Shown in pieces: positions 30,403 to 42,189 of a stretch of 64,000 bases of DNA. The notes under the pieces are model-generated. The model had not been told where the DNA came from and did no database searches. It saw nothing but the letters and a program-made list of their open reading frames with translations. The stretch's first letter is position 1. Each line of letters begins with the position of its first letter. The translations under genes were made by a program, and so were the position numbers. The stretch is from positions 22,626,001 to 22,690,000 of the forward strand of contig OX621242.1 of assembly GCA_951640165.1 (NCBI GenBank), in the 5' to 3' direction. The DNA comes from Pseudoips prasinana. Lineage: Eukaryota; Arthropoda; Insecta; Lepidoptera; Nolidae.

Positions 30403-33400
30403 TTTATCAATAAAGTTTCTGATTTTTGCAAGCTAAATTTTTTAAAAGCTGTGCTTACCTGTTGATAACCAGGCACGGAGCCATGTCACAGAGTATTTGA
30501 ACCTCTAAAAGTACGCGCTTCCTAAAAAAATTGCTTAAGTCATCTAATCAAAGTAGTTTTCTAAAATAAGTTTATATCAAAACTATTGATGGAATTGTAA
30601 TTTTTCCTATTTAAGATAGCCATCTTAAATAAAAAAACTACAATATTTATACTTACCGTTAATTTTTAATTGTAGTATAGTGTTTTTAATTTAAAACGAC
30701 TACGTAATGTAAATATATTAGATGAATGCATTAAAAACAAAACAAAAATATGATTAATCTTAAATAAATTTTAAACAAATTTTAAATAAATTAATATAAA
30801 AAGCCATTTTCATTTTAATAAGTTTTGAAATGACTTACTTACATGAAAGAAACTACATCTCCATATTTCTTCTGTTGGCCGAAAAACATAAATAATTAAA
30901 ACTGAATAATTTGGAATACTCACATCACAATACAAACGATGCACATATTGCGACAGTGCTGAAAATATTATATTATCTTATAAAACATCAGAATAGGTGA
31001 GCTAGAAATTGTCAATTTCCATCCAAATTTTGATGTGAACAATTTTATTTTCAGTAAACATAACGTCATTATACGACTTAAGAGTGATTTTAAAAGAACC
31101 TAGTACCCGTAGTAGGGGTAGGTTACGCCGTCCCCGACACGAATATCGGGCGGTGGGTGGGGTGACCACCCCCTACTCGTTTTACGTGATTGAATGAGAA
31201 ATTGTTAAAAAGATCACAATTTTAAGGGCTATTTTTATAGCCCAGTTTACTAACTGTGAGACTTTTATCATTGAGCTCTTTCTATGAGTTAAATAGAACT
31301 GTGCAATCAAAATAAAATAATAAGAGGTAAGGGGTATGTTTTACTTGACCATCATCTAATAAATCAAAGGCCCGTGCTATAGACTAAGTACCTAAGTCTG
31401 CATAGATTTTAGTTATGGTTAGTGTCTTTTCTTGCTCGTACCGAGATAACCTGAAAGGTATTGTAAAACTGTCAGTGCTTGGATCAACATACGAGCGCGA
31501 GTGGACGTTAAAGTAGACGTTATGACGGGCACATTGTTCTAGAAGTCGGAATCGCTAACCTTAACGCTCTTTCGCCCACGTCCTCACATCTGCAATCTAA
31601 GAATAAGTATAGTATCTGTAGGTATATTTTCTTATTGTCCATGCTTATTAGAAATAAATGCTTTCCTCACAGGTTGCATTGTCTGAAGTAGATTTTGATC
31701 GTCCCGCGAAGCCACTCAGCAAATGATCCCGATTATTCCACTTGTTTCAACCAGACAATACTTACTTAAGCTACGTTATTCAACTTGAGAGTCTCAAAAA
31801 TAAAAAATGTATACAATTGATGGGGAGGGAAATCGCGGTTCGGATCGAGGGCGTTAGCGGACAGTAGGTACTTGTGTTTAATTAAAAATAATGTCTGAGG
31901 CAGTGTTTCCTCGACAATAACCGAGCCCGGACGAGATAGCTTGTTATATAAATTTCTGCAGACTCCTGGGGGACGGGAGAATAAGGCGAGGAAGCGGCGG
32001 TAGTGTGAGTATATTATACCCATTTTCTGGGTCGTCCTTCCTACAAATACGTTTTATGCGGAAGCCAGTCAGACTTTAACGTTTCAATGTAACACAATCT
32101 GTAAAACAATAGCTTAAGATTCAGTTCAGAATAACACAGAAACGTTCCCGGTAAAAGGCACTTATTTGATTAGGGTGTCAGCCGTATCACCGCGAGAGTG
32201 TGAGCGCCAAGCCCGAGGTTTTAGATAAAATTTGCGTGTTTCGATTTTTTTGCTTAGGTATACTGCCGCCCCCCAACACATCAAATTGATGTGAAATTGT
32301 TTTTATACGATATTACAAACACATTATCGAATTTGATTTAGTACTTATGCTTATGAAACTATATTGGGTACGTGAAGAGGAATCTACACGATAGTTGTTA
32401 TCGCAAAGCCGTATTAGAATTCATATCGAGTCCCCTGAAAGCCCCTTCATCTCTTTCATGGGAGAGGACCTCTATAAATCATCGAAAAAGACGTTAATAT
32501 CTGAAGTCAGTACAAAAAGCGCGACCTTGTCGTTTGAGTTGAAAATGGGGTGATCTCCGGTCAGGCTCGTACTACAGCTTGCGCAGCATTTACCTAGGTA
32601 CATTGTCACAGCCGAACGTTGTATGCAAACTAACTGGACGTCTCGTCAATATGAAATCTGCAAAAGCAAAAAATATCAGCGAAATGAACGGTCGATCGAT
32701 CTCCGGTGACTCGCTCCCGGATTTTCCATTGGGAAATGAATTAGCCGAGAGCTGAAGCGACGAATTTACATTTTTATTGACAAGCAATCTATTTTCAAAG
32801 CAGATGGCAATGGAAGTAAGCAGTCTTTTATGTAGCGGAAAACATGGGGACATAACAAAAAAAAGTACTATGTCATCAAATCTCGACATTATTAAGTGGA
32901 ACACGGTAGTATCCCATAATGCCTCGTACTCCTGTAGTAAATACCTGCTACCTATGCCCCCGTACGGATTAAATTTAAATGTATCAAAAAGTGACTTACT
33001 TTTTAAATCGTTAAATTAATTTTGTGAGGGAAATTTAATCTTTGTCATAACGTTTTCTTCTCTAATAATATCGATAAATTTACTGATTAGGGTGTTTCGG
33101 AGCATAAAATCGATCTCAGTATATCTTATGAAAACTTTGTCTTCGTAAATTATGAACGATGAGCGCAACTCCGGCGGCAATTATCTGCTTAACCTTTCAG
33201 CCGGCAATGTGCCAATATAAGCCATTGTTTTACGATTGTAACTGGAATGAGTACCGCGTGACGTAATTTACATATAAAATCTTTCCTTTATTTTCTATAG
33301 CTTAAGTTTCTTACTAATGTAAAATATATTAATATAAGACATGAATCATATTCATGAATAACTATAATGTCACTTCAAAAGTGACGTCATCAACAAACCG

Positions 33401-36060
33401 GAATGCAAAAATAATGCAAATAAATGTCAACAACAAATATGGCAGAGGCTCATCTACAAATTGAGCCGAAAACGCGGAGTAATTATTTAAACCGTCATAT
33501 AAATTACGACCCAAACTTTTCACGCTGAGCTTCCCCTATGTGTGCGTGAAGAGCTCTGTTAACATATAACGTGAATGTGTGGGTAATCTCACCGTGGCCT
33601 GAAAATGGTTCCATCATTTCATTCCTCCATCCTTTTCCAGTATTGTATAACTTTTATACGAGAGCAGTAAACAGTGAAATATACAGAATGGTTTAGTGAT
33701 TTAAGGAGTATGTTCATGTTTTACAGGGTGTTTAAGAAATAATGTACTGAGCTAATAAAATCTTTATGTTGAATTGGTCGTATAATCATGTACTAATTAA
33801 AATTACTCGAAAATTTTACCCTATAAAAGACATAAAAAAGTACACTTACAGTCTATATGCCAATTTACAGACTACGGTGTAAGTAATATTACTCCGGCAC
33901 GCCCTATTAATGTTTGTGACTACTCAGACCATACCGTTAATTTATTAATTATCAAATATAAAATGGTGTAAATATATATCTCGGTAACTATATGCGCAAA
34001 TTGAAACACAATACCTATATCAAGGTAAGAGGTTAGCGTAACCTTTGACGCTTGCGACACATAAGACTTCACTCAGGGCTTGTCGACGCTTAAAACGTTT
34101 TGAAAAAATCTTTACGAATTTACCTGTTTTTATTTGTAAATAGTAGGTATCAGAAATTTGCTTATAAAAGTCAAGTACCTAAGTCCTGTACTCAGGCAAA
34201 AATCCGAGAGATTCTATATCTAACTATTACAGTTGATGACTTGATTGATGACTATTTTTTACTCAATTTAGTTAATTTTTATCACTACCCGGGCAAAGAC
34301 GGAGCGGGTAGTTAGTTTAAATAACAGAGATCTTACATTCTGAATTCCATACAAAAATAATATAAAATGTAGTCGTAGTCCTCTTGTGTATTCTGTAAAT
34401 CACGTGTATACTGTACAAGCGTAAGTATCAGCTTGAAACATATTTAGCTTTGTTCCCTTCACTACGGTTAATCTGTCCCGTTTCCTCCCGTGTCAAGTGC
34501 AGATAGACTTTTTGGGTCGGGCGCAAGGGGTAGCAGTGTGGGAAGGAGGCGGGGGGCTCCTCCAGCCCCTTCCTGATGATGAAATATTGTACACGTGGTC
34601 TGATTTTGAATGACAACGTTTCCTCGGCCGCGCTAGAGCACCCACTCTCAGCAAGGTTTTATAGCGAATTGAGGATTTGCTGTTGGTAACAATCATAACC
34701 TTTAAAGTATCTTTATTACTAGCTCTTTCTTGCTTTCTTTCGCCTTTGAACGTGCGATATTACGTTAATTTTTGTTAGTATTTCTAAGTATTATAACTAA
34801 GGAACTGTTAGTGCTTGGTAACAGGTAAAGAGGACAAGGATAGATACAAAGGTCATGTAGCCGTGCCCTTGGCCGGCTTGTTTATTAATTCGTGCCCGAT
34901 GCCTGCCCGCCCAACGACCCGCGCCGCCCTCCCTAACCCTAATGGGCGGGAAACAACACGGCTTTTAAATTTCGGGCTTTCCTAAAATTTAATCAAGTGA
35001 TTTTTTCATTTTATGGCGTGTAAAAATTAACTTTATTATTTATTAAATTGGGGCCATTGTTGAAAACCACCCGCGCGTTGTGCTCGAAACAATTTGATGC
35101 TTACTCGGGGACCCAAACAAAGATCAACATTTTCCTAATTTATATTATACCGATGATCCCTCGCCACCAGAACACTTTAATCTCCTCGGAGTGTATCGGT
35201 GGAGGCCCTACTATTTATTCCCACTTCTTATTTTCACCTTGCTTGCGGTAAATAAAAATGGGATGTAACGGAACATCGACCTATTCCGTGACACACTTCG
35301 GTTCATATTTGTGTGGTGGAAAGGCATGAATCGTCGGACTGATCGAGGAACTAGTCAACTGATTAATTCGCCCCTTACCTTGAGAGGAGATTTATTGGTT
35401 CCGCCGTACGCAAAACTGCGGGTAGGTAAAAAATCTCTATCGAAAATTGAATAGAAAAGCCATTTCAGAAGCCGCGAATGAATTTTGTTCATACGGCTCG
35501 CATCGCTTTCGCGGCTATCTTCATTTTATTTATCTAAGTAAAGTAAAAAATCGATGTTAATATATGTAAAAGTCGTAGGTATTTACATGTAGGTATGTAA
35601 GGCACGTTTCCATTTTTATTAAGCCGCCCCAAAAGTGAAACAAAGTCGAATGTAAATATCTGTCTACCTGTGTGGATACTTGTAAAAAGCGAGGGTTCAA
35701 ATAAGTATAAAGGGATGTGAAATCTTTTGTTTCCGTATTAATTTCTTGCCATTTGATTCTTATTTTGGCTTTATATCTTTCTGTTATACCTTCCAAAAAA
35801 ACCACTCAAATAAGAAAAATAACTCATAACTTATTTAAGCATTCCTTGACATTTTTATGTGACAAAATAGACTGCACGGACGGACTTATTCTAGTAAAAT
35901 CTAGTTACTTCAATATTGTGTTAGATTATACTTAAAGCCCAAGTGCTGAAAAATTTCACGATTTCAACATAATATACTGTAGACTCAAGCACATAAACTG
36001 CATACTGTTACTGCGACTATCAGGTATCCAAATACGATTTTTTATATATTTTTTGAAGCT
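30403..36060. other. Repeat-poor segment without recognised genes
   Basis: About 5.6 kb in which I recognise almost no transposon family, in contrast to the rest of the window. It has several GC-richer patches (31090-31180, 31420-31570, 34440-34560, 34840-34960). No frame resembles a known protein; the longest candidates (31766-32023 and 32590-32904, minus strand) lack recognisable motifs and have no splice context that I can defend. 34285-34313 (CTACCCGGGCAAAGACGGAG then CGGGTAGTTAG) looks like a decayed Helitron end. The rest may be unique host DNA, possibly regulatory. Confidence 0.4.
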
Positions 36061-36240
36061 AACGCCCGCATTATGGTAAAAAATCCCTGTGTTTCGGGGT
36101 ACTTTACAGAATGTAATCGACGGACACAAAGTCCACACAGACTAAGAACAAATAGTCACAAATAGTTGTAGCATACGGGAATCAAACCCAGAACACAAGG
36201 TTGCAAAGCGACTGTCTAAACCGTTTCGCGACAAATGCAG
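36061..36240 (-). mobile_element. tRNA-derived SINE, family C
   Basis: AAAAAATCCCTGTGTTTCGG, GGTACTTTACAGAATGTAAT, then the inverse B box GGGAATCAAACCCAGAAC are a decayed member; better at 40680 and 59509. Confidence 0.75.
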
Positions 36241-36544
36241 TAGATTTAGTTTTCCATAATGAAAGCTAAATCAGTTTATGTTTGGATAACGACACAATTG
36301 AGTAACATGTTTTGTGACCAATTAAATGAAGGTAGATATTTAACCGACGTTCAAACAAAGAAATCTCTTGCTCTCCCTCTTACAACAAAATGAACCATCT
36401 GAGCCCATCTGAGCCACCCCAAAAGCTGTAAACGATTCTTTACAATATTTCGTTTATCATGACTTGGTTAAATATTTCTCTGAAAATTATATACTAAGTT
36501 AAGGAGATTATCGTAATGGTCTTTGGTTTGTTTGCTAATTATTG
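36241..36544. other. Spacer
   Basis: Nothing recognised. Confidence 0.35.
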
Positions 36545-36663
36545 ACTAGTCTATTGGTCTAGTTGTTGGTGACCATGACTGCAAAGCCAGAGGTCGTGGG
36601 TGCGATCCCCACCCTGGGATAATCTTTGTGTGATGAGCACAATGATTTGTTCTATATCTTTAA
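36545..36663 (+). mobile_element. SINE family B, left piece (split by a Helitron)
   Basis: TTGGTCTAGTTGTTGGTGAC, AAGCCAGAGGTCGTGGGTGC, GATCCCCACCCTGGG and GTGTGATGAGCACAATGATT form the head. The body resumes after the Helitron at 36840. Confidence 0.85.
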
Positions 36664-36839
36664 TCACACTAATATTATAAAGCTGAATGTTTGTGACTGT
36701 GTATGTTTGTTACTTCTTCACGTTTAACGGGAGGAGTGATTTTAATAAAATTTGGTATGGAGTTAGCTGACACCCTGGATTAACATATAGGCTATAATTT
36801 ATAAAGTTTTATGCGGGTAAAACCGTGGGGCACAGCTAG
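36664..36839 (+). mobile_element. Non-autonomous Helitron-like element inside a SINE
   Basis: Starts TCACACTAATATTATAAAGC after AA and ends CGTGGGGCACAGCTAG before T. At 176 bases it is complete for this short family. The SINE halves on either side (36545-36663 and 36840-36960) join without a duplicated base, as expected for Helitron insertion. Confidence 0.88.
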
Positions 36840-36960
36840 TAGATTTATAAAAGTATGTTTTAACAGTTGTAATAACGCAAGCTCTACCCAATTAGTAGTA
36901 CCCAAGTAAGGGACTAGATGGCAGTCTGTTAAGAGTCCCAACATATTTATTATTAAGATA
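36840..36960 (+). mobile_element. SINE family B, right piece
   Basis: AACGCAAGCTCTACCCAATT, then AAGGGACTAGATGGCAGTCT and CCCAACATATTTATTATTAA are the 3' half of family B. Confidence 0.75.
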
Positions 36961-38518
36961 TTTATTATTATAAATGTCTACTGTTAAAGTGTATAACTAT
37001 GTAGCCAACCACAATTGATGCAAAGTAAATTCTAACTAGAAGTCGTTGTATACGTTTCTTTTACTGTAAAAATTACATTGCCGTCCATAATTTTGAGCAA
37101 AACAAAAATTACGTCACTTCTTAATTGTTATTAATTTTTATTCCTTCAATAAACTTTACATATGCTTTGTTTTACATTTCACAAAAAAGAACTTTTGATA
37201 TTCAGCTTCGTCTTTTGGGCCGTCGTTCTTCATGAGAACCATGTTAGTATGCTAACCAGGGTAAATATAGATTAAATTCCTGGACACATAAAAGTTACTA
37301 ATCTTTAATGCTCTCTTAAGCCATAACACCCCTTGTCAACAGTGTCTATTTGTAAAATTTAGATTGCTGATAGTCCAAATTAATAAACATTTAATTTTAT
37401 CACCTCACTAAGGACCTCTAAAGCTCAATTTTGAAGCAGAACGACTATAATCAGAATAAGATTTACCAACACAATCCAAGGATCTATATTTGAATATTAT
37501 CCACAATTTGTAATAAACCGCGATGGGAAGATGCGGTTGATTATCGCAAAAAAATCGCGACGTCCGTAAACTCGACCTACCAACATTCCCGTAATATGTT
37601 TGGGGATGAATCCCTCCCTGCGGGGGGAGTTTTTATTTTCGTGCCGCGGCTTAGGTGCGTCAGGGTTGTCGAATAATAAATAACAAAAATTATCTGGGCA
37701 TTCAGAATTTTTATGTTAAGTATTTATTATTTTATCTATGATAGATAAATTAAAATGTGTACTTTTTCAAGGCACTTAAATTGCGACTCACATTGTGTGG
37801 AAAATTTTTATTTGAATAATGTGATATTGGTGGTCCATATTGGTTGTTCCAAATTGATATTAGATCATAATAAAATTAAAATAAATACAAAGGTTGACAA
37901 TAAAATCAACTATCACATTTCTAAATTGGATTAACGACTGACAAATGAAAAAAAAGAACTGAAAATGTATAATTAATGGATTAAGACATGGCGTTATAAA
38001 ATATACATAATAAAATCTACGATTTATCAAAAGATAAATTAAATCATTCATTTGTATATAAGCAGCTACAACGAGCTCTTATCTAGATGCCACTTTTATA
38101 CCCCAACAGTGCATTCAGTTATTAGTTAAACTATCGTTTTGTTTAAATATTTTTCACTTATCTGATATCTAAATTACAGATCGAAAATAGCATTTCATTT
38201 TGCTTGCGCCGACCGAAATATGAGGCATGGCCGCTTTGCCTCCTGTGGCCGCTTTCAGCTGACTTCCCCTATTTTGTTTTATTTGGATATGTTAAACTCC
38301 TTCAAAGATGGTAAGTAGAGTTGCTCGGAGGAAGAAGCATATAGAATACCGCAGCCAATTATAGTTAGACCCTTTATTTGTATTAAATGTGGTAGTTACA
38401 AAGGTATACAAATATAAATTTTGTGGTTACATTTCTAATGTTAGCATGCATAATATTTAGATTATTTTTAATTACATTATTATATGAGTATAATATAATC
38501 ATTGAATTTGTATATAGA
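36961..38518. other. AT-rich spacer
   Basis: No gene or family recognised. A short CTCCC/GGGAG pair at about 37611-37630 is noted. Confidence 0.4.
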
Positions 38519-38575
38519 TTGTATATAGATATGCCACATTAGATATTTTATCTAATGTGGCAAATCTATATACAA
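38519..38575. repeat. Palindrome, 27-base arms, 3-base loop
   Basis: The arms 38519-38545 and 38549-38575 are reverse complements with one mismatch (TATAGATATGCCACATTAGA side). The 12 bases before it already contain a direct repeat of TTGTATATAGAT. Confidence 0.95.
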
Positions 38576-39410
38576 TATTTTATGTTTCTTGTCAATAGTC
38601 TATATGCACTAATTATTGTTCATATAGTATATTTAATTACTAGTATCAAATATTATGTCCTTGTTTAATCCTGATACTACGAGCATGTTATAACCCTTTA
38701 TAAACTATACAGTGATAGGTAGTTCGTTTAGTACATACATAGAATATTATATATACAACTTAATGCGGAAGAACAGCAATGCGTACGTGATGCCTCACAT
38801 GTTGTTGAAGTCCGTAAGTTGCGGTGACCGCTGCGAACCTTCCAGCTAACGCCAGCCAGTAAGTATCTCCGTGTTTCGTAGGGCACGAAAAGCTGTCGTT
38901 CAGGGCTTCAGTTCTCAGTTCTAAAGCTACAACAACCTACGGGGTGGCTTAAACAACTTTGAAACGATGAATATACCCACAGAATACAAAACTAAGTAGC
39001 TGGTAACATCGCTGAGTAGTTTCTCAAATATAAAACTATAAAAGAAAGTTACTTAGGTAATTTATTGTTTCTTTCTAAACAATCATAGAAGTAAATCACA
39101 GGTAATAAACTAAATACTCACTACTAATGAATATTATTTCTAAAGGTCAAAATATCACAATCTATCTATTCTACACAGTATATAATCTAAGGTTACACGA
39201 GCAATGCCTCGGGCAAAGGTAAGCAATTATTCGACAGAGTTATTGAAAGATTCATAAATTATTGTCAATTGTATGTCAGATTTTTGTTGCAATATCCTTT
39301 TAGCGCCCATTAAACAAATTACTACATCACAGATCACAGACAAAACTACCTCTTAATTAAAAACAATGTCTACAAGTATTTCAATTTATGAATATCAGTA
39401 TTTTTTGGCT
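38576..39410. other. Spacer with a possible 5S-SINE relic
   Basis: CTCCGTGTTTCGTAGGGCAC then GAAAAGCTGTCGTTC at about 38869-38903 recalls the middle of the 5S SINE family, but too little remains to call a copy. Confidence 0.3.
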
Positions 39411-39487
39411 CATAGCCAGATGCTATCACCGGTCAGTAAGTAATTGGCGAGGTTAAGCAACTAGGCTCGCGGTCAATCCATAGACTA
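39411..39487 (+). repeat. 5S rRNA-related SINE, head of an interrupted copy
   Basis: CTCATAGCCAGATGCTATCA, CCGGTCAGTAAGTAATTGGC, GAGGTTAAGCAACTAGGCTC, GCGGTCAATCCATAGAC. The family's 3' end reappears at 39819-39890, but the middle is missing. Confidence 0.8.
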
Positions 39488-39489
39488 AT

Positions 39490-39645
39490 CTATATATAAG
39501 TAAGTAAATAAGCCTGTGTAAACGGGTGTGTGTGTTAATGTGTACGCGTGTGTGTGTGTGCGTACGCGCGCACTCACTCATACGCACACACACACGTACA
39601 CACACACACACCCTTACACAGGCTTATTTATTTACTTATATATAG
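39490..39645. mobile_element. Foldback with GT/AC-repeat arms
   Basis: CTATATATAAGTAAGTAAAT...AAGCCTGTGTAA at 39490-39522 pairs with TTACACAGGCTTATTTATTTAC...ATATATAG (in two parts) at 39613-39645. The inner flanks are (GT)n on the left and (AC)n on the right, so the arms continue to about 70 bases with a short centre. It interrupts the 5S SINE. Confidence 0.9.
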
Positions 39646-39818
39646 CTAAATAAATAATACAAAAGTATCTTGCAGACAAATTAATATAATGTACTAGGTT
39701 TCGGGGGCCTGGAGTGCTAAAATACAGGCCTTGGCTTAGTTTGGACTCCAGGTCTCCCACTAGTTGCAACTTCATACAATTTGTGAACTTTATTTGTTTC
39801 ATGTTAATATCATGTAAT

Positions 39819-39893
39819 TTTCAGAAGTCTACTGAACGGCTTGAACTACTCTCACACCAGGGTAACCACTGCCCATAAGATAAGTATTTAAGT
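39819..39893 (+). repeat. 5S rRNA-related SINE, 3' end of the interrupted copy
   Basis: TCAGAAGTCTACTGAACGGC, TTGAACTACTCTCACACCAG and GGGTAACCACTGCCCATAAG match other copies' ends. Confidence 0.8.
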
Positions 39894-40084
39894 TAGTATG
39901 GCAAACATAAAAAAAATATAGGTGACTAGAATCAATGTGGATCGTAGACACAAACAAATTACTTACGACCTGTAACTTGCGGCGCTTCGACACTTGATTA
40001 CAGATTGATCTTATACCTCCGACTCCGAGAACAGAAAATTGGAAGAAAACTGAAGCACGGTGCCACGTCTATTGTGGTTAGCGC

Positions 40085-40483
40085 TAGGACATCGGAATCG
40101 GGCTTTCCCGGTTCCAGAAGAACCGGAAAATCTACTTTTTGATCTCTGTAGTGTAGTGAATTATAATCAACTGGTTGTGAAAATACTGAATTTTAAAGAA
40201 CTGATTGTTGCCAAAAATACATTAAACGATGTTGTAATTTGAAAATAATTAAAAAATATATAAATTTGCTTATCAGTAAAGTGTGTTTTATTTGGATACT
40301 TTCCCTTTATTCGTTTTGATAGTAGAAATTCTATATAAAAGATAGCCTTGAAAAGCATACCTTTTTTCAACTTCAATTTACAAAAAAACCCGAAAGAACC
40401 GAAAAACCCGGGTACCCGGTTCCGGCTTGAGTTTAGAACCGAAAGAACCGGTTCCTAAAATCGGGCCTGTTCTCGATGCCCTA
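40085..40483. mobile_element. Non-autonomous hAT-like element, 8-base target duplication
   Basis: 399 bases flanked by GTTAGCGC on both sides (40077-40084 and 40484-40491). Terminal sequences TAGGACATCGGAATC and, inverted, TAGGGCATCGAGAAC match at 12 of 15 positions. Subterminal GAACCG/CGGTTC motifs are crowded at both ends (40110-40130 and 40390-40455). An 8-base duplication plus short ends fits the hAT superfamily. There is a 60-codon open frame at 40060-40242, but it starts outside the element, so I do not call it a gene. Confidence 0.85.
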
Positions 40484-40679
40484 GTTAGCGCGTACTAGTA
40501 TAGCTTGAAATTTTATCCCATTCACTCATTACTGAACATAATAAATGAACTTCAGTTAATATGTCATACGCATAAGTGATGTAGTTGATATAGTGAAAAA
40601 TTGTTCGATAATTTGCGCAATTGCCCGCAAATCCCGGGCTCAATGGCAAGTTAATAATAATGTTTCATTCGGAATCTAA

Positions 40680-40848
40680 TCCCTGTGTCGCGGGGTACTT
40701 TACAAACATATAATATACGGACACAAATAACATCCAGACTCAGAACAACTATTTATAGGTCACACAAATAGTTGTCCGGCGCGGGACTCGAACCCGCGAC
40801 ACGAATCGGCGAGGCGACTGTCTTAGCCGCTGCGCCACACGTGCAGTC
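40680..40848 (-). mobile_element. tRNA-derived SINE, family C, full length
   Basis: ATCCCTGTGTCGCGGGGTAC, ATACGGACACAAATAACATC, TGTCCGGCGCGGGACTCGAA and CCCGCGAC (inverse B box), CTTAGCCGCTGCGCCACACG. A well preserved copy. Confidence 0.88.
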
Positions 40849-41119
40849 AAACAAAAAATAAGTTTTAAATGGCTCTGGTGTTTTCGCTGCATCACCCTAA
40901 GACTGACTGGAAGGGAATGCCTTCGGAATTAACCCGCTACAACCATATGCAAAAGATTTTAATAAATAAATAAAACGTTTCATATACTCAATACCAACAA
41001 TTAGTTGCTATTTACCACATCGGCATATTTTTCCGATAACAACATAATATAATATAAGATAATTACATTGTTTATTTTTGTTATATTTTCTCGATCTTAT
41101 AGTAATACCGAAGAATTGA

Positions 41120-41387
41120 TAATAATAATATCTTGGGACATTATTCACACACGGCCATCTGATCCCAAATTAAGCAGAGCTTGTACTATGGAACCAGATA
41201 ACTGTATATTACATATACTACTTTTATTTTGTGAATACAAACTGATATATAATAGATATTTACACACAGAACACCCAGACACAGGACAAACAGACATGTT
41301 CAAGCACACCAATATCTGTCCTGGGTGGAATCGAACCCACGACCTACGGCGAAGCAAGCATTTACGAACCACACCACTGGCTTGATA
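41120..41387 (-). mobile_element. tRNA-derived SINE, family A, full length
   Basis: ATAATAATATCTTGGGACAT tail (inverse), CACACACGGCCATCTGATCC, CAAACAGACATGTTCAAGCA, then CTGGGTGGAATCGAACCCAC (inverse B box) and a head ending near CCACTGGCTTG. The open frames across it are by-products. Confidence 0.9.
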
Positions 41388-41677
41388 TCCCCAATTACAT
41401 TAATTACTTAAAACCCAGTATATTCACTATACGTATCCAATTATTAAATGCTTCTCAACGTGACAAATTGCGTAACAATGGAGCCGAATGGAAAACAACC
41501 TTCAAGGTTAGCCCATGATCTTTTATGTAACCGTAATTGTGAGGTTGCTTATTGCTACCTAACTTTATTTTCTTTTCAATACAAAATGTGAAAAATGAGA
41601 AATGTTTTGGAAAACGTGACTTATTAATTAAATTTTTACTAATTGTACTTCAGCCCTTAGTTGACGTTGAAGATTGT
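41388..41677. other. Spacer
   Basis: Nothing recognised. Confidence 0.35.
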
Positions 41678-42095
41678 TAGGGTTCCGTAAAGAAAAGGAA
41701 CCCTTATAGATTCGTCATGTCATGGATAGGTCTTTAAAAATGATATTAAGGTTCCTAATATATTTTTTTTCTAAACTGAATAGTTTGCGCGAGAGGCACT
41801 TCCAAAGTGGTAAAATGCGTCCCCCGCACCCCCCGGTAACTAAAATAAGAAAGTGATAAAATTAAAAAAAAATATATGTTGTAACTACATTACTTTGCAA
41901 ACTTCTACCGAACACTGGTTTGAACGAGATCTAGTGAATAGTTTTTTTAATATATCATAAATCATAAACCTCAATTTCCCTTTCATTCAATAAACTACTA
42001 CAGGAACTTTTATATTATTACTTTTATATTTTTGCTTGCTGCTACGGAACCCTTCATTGGCGAGTCCGACTCGCACCTGGCCGCTTCTTTTTTAT
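41678..42095 (+). repeat. Lepidopteran interspersed repeat, GGTTCCG/CGAGTCGGACTCGC type, near complete
   Basis: Left part AGGGTTCCGTAAAG and GGAACCCTTATAGATTCGTC; middle GCGCGAGAGGCACTTCCAAA; right part TGCTACGGAACCCTTCATTG, then GCGAGTCCGACTCGCACCTG and GCCGCTTC. The longest copy in the window; partial ones are at 5558, 14173 and 49695. No coding sequence. Confidence 0.85.
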
Positions 42096-42189
42096 TGTGA
42101 TCTTCATTTAACTAGCTTGTTACTAAAGTATTTTAAAATGGATAGTAGATAAGCTAATATGCAGAATAACTGGGTCATGTAAGGAAGTA

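Noticed and set aside
31766..32904. Host exons (85 and 104 codons, minus strand)
   Set aside because: No recognisable domain, no consistent splice sites, and lengths are within what chance gives at this base composition.
33719..33910. MITE with ACAGGGTGT...CACGCCCT ends
   Set aside because: Only about seven terminal bases match and the flanks do not give a convincing duplication.
40060..40242. 60-codon gene inside the hAT-like element
   Set aside because: The ATG lies outside the element, in the flank and target duplication, and the product shows no transposase motif.
41068..41385. 105-codon frame on the plus strand
   Set aside because: It is antisense to the SINE at 41120-41387; the peptide CPGWNRTHDLRRSK-like end is the usual artefact of translating SINE heads.
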